Assembly: GCA_019009955.1 (NCBI GenBank)
Contig: CM032228.1
Span: 70,822,001-70,886,000 of the forward strand
Source: Riptortus pedestris
Taxonomy: Eukaryota > Arthropoda > Insecta > Hemiptera > Alydidae
Length of the DNA: 64,000 nt
Reading direction: 5' to 3'
In this document: in pieces, positions 58,153-64,000 of the stretch
How positions within the stretch are numbered: the first letter of the stretch is position 1
How the letters are laid out: the number at the start of each line of letters is the position of its first letter
Made by a program: the position numbers and the translations under genes
Notes under the pieces: model-generated
What the model was told of the DNA's origin: nothing
Databases searched by the model: none
What the model saw: only the letters and a program-made list of their open reading frames with translations

Positions 58153-58273
58153 ATTAGCAGATTTCTCTTAAGGGAAATTAGCTACTGAGGTCGTACACAT
58201 GACGCGATTTTCGATAATTTTCGTCAAATGTCCATCGATCCTACCCAGCAGTTGACGAAAATGAGGTCCGTTC

Positions 58274-58323
<50 letters not shown>

Positions 58324-59166
58324 CGGTTAACGCTCTAGCGGTCGTAAGTTTTGCTTGATCGTTACCAAAGCCGATATTTAAACGTTTTATGTAAAAATAG
58401 AAATAAAGATCGTTAATGACTGAAGTCTGAGGGGGGGGGGGTATAGAGGGGAGGATTTATGAAAATTCGAAATATCTCCGTTACTATTCGTCAGATCGAA
58501 AAATTGTGTAGAACCAATCTTATTGCAAATTACATTTACTATACATATTGTGATATACATTTATTCTCTATCTTGAATATTAACCGAGATATTTGCATTT
58601 TTATTAAGTGTGTAGGGATAACGGACAAGATGAGATCGGCTATTCGACGAAATCGGTTCTGTCGACGAAAACAGCCGAACTAGTTTTTGGCTGTTTCCGC
58701 AAGAGTTCGGCTCTCGTGAAATTGGTTTAAAGGCTCCTGTGACCTTTTACTTTGTGATATATATGCGAAACCTTCTGTTGACCCCCCCCCTTCTTTAGTT
58801 CTTGGGCTACTAATATTTGAGTTATTAAAATATATATAAGTTATTCTGATTCATTATAAACTTCAGTACTAGATATAGTAAATAGTTTGCAATAAATTTA
58901 ATGTTATATTCAGATATATATCAGTAATTGTTTTTTTTCCGGTGAAGAATATGTCCATCTTCTGATCAGCTCTGAGTGGTTGCCAGACCTATTTGTTTAC
59001 AATTCAGCCGTTCACGTTGGGAGCTTATTAAAATTAACTGAAAGATTTTTCATAACCGTATGTATTTATTCACGGTGGTGTTAGGTGTGACCAGAATGCA
59101 GATTTCTCTATTGTAAAACTTCACGTGGGAAATCTGTTTAGTTTACGCAGCCCATGCGTGGCGGAG
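58153..59166 (-). mobile_element. family A repeat, near full length
   Basis: The 3' palindrome starts at 58,153. The inverted 5' terminus (CCATGCGTGGCGG variant) ends near 59,166. It contains a TA tract at 58,281-58,320 and the GC-rich CCGAAC insert near 58,650-58,720. A second piece of the same family's TA/GGTCTCAT region lies immediately left (58,079-58,150), which suggests stacked insertions. Confidence 0.78.
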
Positions 59167-59769
59167 TTTTCATTGAGTCAATAGACACTGGAATAAATTT
59201 TTCTGATATCCCGAAATGAGTGAAACCTTAATAACAGGTCCTTCTTACGAGAAATCTCCTAAAAATGGGACCAGTGACATAAATAAATGATTTTTGAATC
59301 AATTTTTTTCAAAAACTTCTTTTCTACGAAATGAAATCTTTTCTGAGCGAAATTGGTATTTTTTTATCCCAATGAAACCTTTTTTCACAAATCACACTTT
59401 TTTTTCAACCGACTGAAATCTTTTTTTTTTATCTATACTTTTTCTATAAAATAAAACCTTCATTGCCAGAGGAATATATCACATAATGTATACATATTTC
59501 AACATGACTAACTTCTTAGATCTTCTAAACCATACCTCAAAATCGGAGTAATGTAGTTTCCAACTTTCATTAAGTTGACCAAATAAAGGCAATTACTGCT
59601 TTTTTGATTAAGCGAGTTTTATTGTAGTGCTGGTGTGCGCAGAGTCCAGCAAAGGAAAGCAGATTAAATCCGGGCTTCCACTGAACATCTGTCCAATTCG
59701 TAGGAATTAAGGAGCAAATCCTGGTGATCCATTAGCAAAAAGGCTCCCATCACATGGTAGATGTTGATG

Positions 59770-60370
59770 AAATGACGATCAGTGCTAGATATAGTACAGT
59801 TTGCCTATCCTCTGGATGAATGTAACCGAGCAGTGCCAGATCGAGGCTACAAAATAAGACTTAAAAAGATCGAGTTTACAATCACGAATGAACGGAGAGA
59901 CTGGTAGTCTTGACGAATAGTGAGAATTCTCGTTTGATAATTGCAGCAAGTTTAAGTATCTGGAAGGGATGGTTACTGAGAGAAATAGTGTGGAAGCAGA
60001 TTACAGTCAGAATGGTCTCAAGGACCAGATGCACCTCTCCAGGAGTTTTTCAAAAAGCGAATGATAGAATTCGAAACCAACAGTTGCTCATGACAGTGAG
60101 ACGTTGATGATTACCAAGAAATACTCGAAAAAGGTAGCCGATTCCTAACTGAGGGAGTTGTATGACTATCCTGATGTTTAAAAGCAGCTTGAGTTGGTTG
60201 AGGCATGGCGAAAATTTCGAGGTCATGCACCTTTTCGGGAAAACGTTAAATTTACAACTAGGTGGGGGTGCAGACCCAGGCAGAGATGACATTCGGAAGC
60301 TCTAGGTCAGGAATCGAAGGGTCCACATTGCAGACCACAGGACTATTTTAAGATCGTGGTAGTGCCCTCG
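59770..60370 (+). pseudogene. LINE RT 3' part, heavily decayed
   Basis: ECNRAVPDRGYKIRLKKIEF then KFKYLEGMVTERNSVEAD, recalling the FKYLGS.VTED..S..E block after the YADD motif in many LINEs. The remainder reads in changing frames to about 60,370. Confidence 0.5.
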
Positions 60371-61070
60371 GTCCTTTTAGGGCTCCAACCTTAGTTTAAA
60401 AAAAAAAAAACTAACGTTTTAATTTGTGAAATTCAAGGAATCCTATTTTCGGCAACCCTTCGGTTTGCTTCTTCAGGGTGTTCATCACGACTGCTGCTAG
60501 GTTACAGTCCGAGAACCAAATGTATTTTGTAATTTGTGGTACAAGGGAAATCATGAGAATGTTGCCAAACATGATATATTAAGATACGAAGTCAACTCGA
60601 GCCCTGGGCTGAACCTTACTCTACTCGCCAAGAAGATCGAGACTTGTCCTCAATTTATAGATCGAGGCTGTGCACAAAGTCAAGCTCTCGAGCCGAACCA
60701 AGTCGCTTCGATGGAGCCACGAAGTCGAATATTGCCCAGAGTCAAGCTGGCAACATAAGTCAAACAAACGGGGGAGAGTATTTGAACACAGAAATCCCTG
60801 CATAGAAATACTCAGTGCTTTGAAATTGAATATTTAAAAATAAAATGTATACAGATAAACACATAATATAAAAAGAATGAAAAAACAATGGTTTCATCTA
60901 GTAAAAAAATGTTTTATTTAATTGAAAAAAAAGGTTTCAATTTCTTGGAAAATGGGGTTAAATATAAAGGACATTTAGGAAATTCAAATGTAGGTACTTT
61001 TACATCTAACTGGATGTTTGTGAGAATGTTTGTGTCTGTGTGTATGTTTATGTGTGAGTGTGTGTGTGTA

Positions 61071-61145
<75 letters not shown>

Positions 61146-62149
61146 ACGAGCTTGTGCACTAAGTTAGGAGCTTCGATGATCATACCCTCAAGTTATATTG
61201 GTAAAATTATTATGGATTTGTTAGTCTACAACGAATTTTAGTAAAAACTCTACTGTACGTTAATGAGACGAAAACTTCGTTTTGGATCTACACTATATTC
61301 TGACGAGAGACGCATTAAAAAGCACATGCCATGATATTTACTTAACGCACCATGACATTTAAATAACCATATCATCGTCACTGAAGTATGGCCAGAACAG
61401 TGAATCAGCAGTAACTTTTTGGTCTATTTTTTATTATTGGTCTTCAAATGATAATAGCGGTAGCAGCGAACATTAATCTATAAAGTGAAACCTTAAAAGG
61501 GGCATAAAAATAAACTCTGAACATTATTTCTTCATACTTACCGGAACTGCAAGGATTCAACAAGATTGGATCTGATATGCCCTTAGATTGTAGCAGTAAA
61601 CGCATTATTCCTCTATAAACTAATTTCACACTCAGTATATCAATCGCATTTTGCCTAATAAAGAAGTTCTAGCATCATAAATGAATTTCAAGAGTATTTC
61701 TTCATAGCTTAGTTGCCAACCTGTAATTAAGTTTACATTTGAGTCATTAATGCAATGGACAATCACTGGGTAACTCAAACTTATCTCTTTTATCTCCCTT
61801 TAAAAATATCTTCTAAATTTGTTGGCATGACCAGTAAATAAAACTCTTCTTCACTTTAAAATGTCGTTAATATATTTATTTTAGTGGTCAATTTGCCACC
61901 TCATTAGGAGCTTAAATTATCACAAAAGATAAATCACAAACATTTCTTAAATCCACAAAAACCATTTTTCATACAACTTTTTAAAATCATTATTACGGGC
62001 GCGGTTGAGGAGACATGCCTAAGATTTTTCAAAATATATATACTATAATACACAAAACAGTTCTAACAGAACAAACCTACTTTTGATTTTGAATCAATAA
62101 AACTTTTTAAACAGTATATAGAAATCAAATAAAGAGAAAAATGAGCTTA
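60371..62149. other. intronic interval with a GT microsatellite
   Basis: The frame at 60,534-60,758 (reading LTLLAKKIETCPQFIDRGCA) has protein-like composition but neither splice sites nor a recognised match. Otherwise AT-rich. Confidence 0.35.
61012..61145. repeat. GT microsatellite
   Basis: GT-rich from about 61,012 and pure from 61,076. Open frames here are artefacts. Confidence 0.95.
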
Positions 62150-62936
62150 AAGTCCGTCACGAAGGGGAGCGTAAACGAAGCAGATTTCCCATAAGCTGGT
62201 AGAACACGTCTGTGATCAGATCATACCACATATTCTCAAACAAGAAAGTACGAAAAACTCGCTTAATACTTGAGTTATAAAAAATGCATACAACAATAAT
62301 TGTAGTAAATCAATACTTTAACAAGATCTTCTCTATAACATTTTAAGATACGAATTCCCCTCCATCTCTAAACCCCAACTATTCCTAGTACGATTTCTGC
62401 CAAAGGCAAATCAAGTACCATAGAATCAGTATTTGGAATTTAACCTTGAAATGAAGTGGTTCATGGTATAACAGCTTATTGTTAGTATGTCATTACTATG
62501 AGGGGGGTTGTTAGGAACAAGATTTCAAGATTGAAAATTTGAAATAAGATTGACCCTCCACAATTTTTCAATCCGACGCATAATAACAGAAATATTTTGA
62601 ATTTTCGAAATTCTCCCCCTCTAGCCCGTCCCTCCCACTGGTCAGATTTCTGCCAATAACAAACTTATCTTTAATTTTATTTATTTATTTCTTCATAAAA
62701 TAATCGCATTTCTTTAATTTTACATAAAACGTTTAAATATCGGGTTTGTTAACGATTAAAACCAAACATTGCGACCGCAGGAGCATTACCAGGCAAATAG
62801 GTATACAATTTTGAACAGACCTCATATTTTCATCTCCTGGGAAGGATCGATGGATATTTGAAGATATCTTTCGAAAATCGCTCCATGAGTACAACCTTAA
62901 TAGGTGATCTCCCTTAAGGGACATCTGCTAAGAAAA
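62150..62936 (+). mobile_element. family A repeat with both ends, internally deleted
   Basis: The 5' end AAGTCCGTCACGAAGGGG and the 3' end TTAAGGGACATCTGCTAAG are both recognisable. Both body modules are present but shortened. Confidence 0.75.
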
Positions 62937-64000
62937 GAAACACGTTTCGTATATTCCAGTCCGTTTTATCTCCTGAGTAAAATATCAGTTATTAATAGGA
63001 TGGTTTAGTATAGATTTAAATAAGGATTTAAATTGCATAGCCTGTGTTAGGTCCACAGCCAATGGAGGAGTGAATACTAAATCCTTCTGAGAGGCAAAGC
63101 AGAGGAAATTGTCTTTGAGTAGAAAGGTAGTCAATGTAGAAAGGTAGTCAATGTAGAATTCCGTCTGAATAAAATGTTCCAGTTTCTTCAAGACTTATCC
63201 TATTAGGAGATTACAAGGTAGTCTCTACTGAAACGATCTGGCTCCATACATTTTGACTGATTAAATCTTACAAGTCTTAAGAAAAGGAATATTTTGTTTA
63301 GATGAGGAAGTTTGGTAAGCACCCCCAGGTAGAAATGACACCTTGGTCTGAACTGAGTGGATGAGAAATAGCAGTGTATGGCCACTAAGAGCATGGAGTG
63401 GGAAATGGGCTGCAACAAAGCCATGAGTAGTTAAAAGTTCGAATAAATCAGGCTCACGAATCTTCTAGGAGTAAGCCGTAAATAAAGAATGGCCTTTGGA
63501 GTTAATGAGTCTTGGCACCCGTCGTGCTTCGCATTCTAATCTCCTCCAAAAGGAAAACGAGCTCTAAGAGAATTGATTAAGGAGTAGAGTGAAGGTTGGG
63601 GTCAGCTTGGTTTAGAAGAATAAACAGCTGACAGAGTAAGAAAAAATGAGAAGTCGGATAAGCAGTCTCTGGCGTGCTTGAGAGGGAGTTAGTTTATTGG
63701 AACTAGGTGGTGATGGGAAAGGTTCCTTCACATAAGTATAGAATTGCCTCAATGAGTTCTACTGGAAAGGTGGTCTGTACTGAAATTCTCAGAATTGGTA
63801 TCTTTTTTTAATGATTTAAAAGTTGTTTACTCAGTATTTTAGTGTGACCATATGCTTTCACAAGAAAACTCGAGTTTTGTGACTAAGAGAATTAATTGAA
63901 ACTTATAGAATATGCCTAATTCAAGATCACGCTTATGGTTGTGATTTAATTCCACGCTTGGAGGTTTTGCGAGTAAAAGGCCCCCACAGGTGGTACAGCT
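62937..64000. other. unassigned right end
   Basis: Less AT-rich than average. A 17 bp unit (AAAGGTAGTCAATGTAG) is tandemly duplicated at about 63,123-63,156. Short minus-strand frames at 62,985-63,424 show no recognised motif. Confidence 0.4.

Noticed and set aside
60888..61241. Frames rich in Val-Cys or His-Thr over the GT repeat
   Set aside because: Repeat translation; flanking residues show no domain.
63203..63424. 73-codon minus-strand frame at the right end
   Set aside because: Hydrophobic, chance-like composition with no splice sites or recognisable motif.

Overview
This is a 64 kb stretch of AT-rich eukaryotic nuclear DNA, almost certainly from an arthropod and most likely an insect. 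The only gene I can name is one exon at 52,032-52,214 (+). It encodes the signal peptide and mature N-terminus of a nicotinic acetylcholine receptor alpha subunit of the insect alpha1/alpha2 type. The density and variety of transposons (Penelope-like, Helitron, HINE-like, LINE, tRNA-SINE, IS630/mariner-like, piggyBac-like, LTR) resembles large hemipteran genomes, but nothing in the window fixes the order or species. There are no bacterial-style operons, no CRISPR array and no intact tRNA or rRNA gene.

Layout. 0-6 kb: a 560 bp CT/TCCC microsatellite, a SINE and LINE 3' remnants, and a non-autonomous Helitron (5,121-5,745). 6-25 kb: a repeat-filled interval with candidate minus-strand exons at 18.8, 10.2, 8.3 and 6.3 kb. 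Their splice sites and phases agree, so they may be one unrecognised gene; another candidate terminal exon lies at 24.4 kb. The introns hold a recurrent palindrome-ended repeat (called family A here), a tRNA-derived SINE family (family S) and decayed LINEs. 26-36 kb: a 960 bp Helitron, two Penelope-type insertions each inside a family A copy and each with a perfect 12 bp target duplication, a jockey-like LINE fragment and another LINE C-terminus. 36-43 kb: more family A copies, a Helitron 3' terminus, and a perfect 58 bp inverted repeat of the family A 5' end. 43-49.4 kb: an inverted duplication (arms about 0.7-0.8 kb) enclosing a 1.93 kb TA-flanked DNA transposon with a DD82-83E-type decayed transposase, a SINE and a solo LTR with a 4 bp target duplication. 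49-64 kb: the receptor exon and probably its long first intron, with family A copies (one split by a nested Helitron), a composite GA/GT/CG simple repeat, a piggyBac-like remnant and a LINE remnant.

Biologically this looks like gene introns dominated by transposon activity, not a gene cluster. The least expected features are three. The first is family A: more than 20 pieces, TC...CTAA-like ends, subterminal inverted repeats, a terminal TTAA-centred palindrome, an internal TA microsatellite and an internally duplicated body. I read these as Helentron-associated (HINE-like) elements. The second is a set of Penelope-type termini sharing one architecture and a hammerhead-ribozyme-like motif, including a 448 bp palindromic copy with no coding sequence. 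The third is the wide-spaced DDE transposase. All calls come from reading the sequence and no database was searched.
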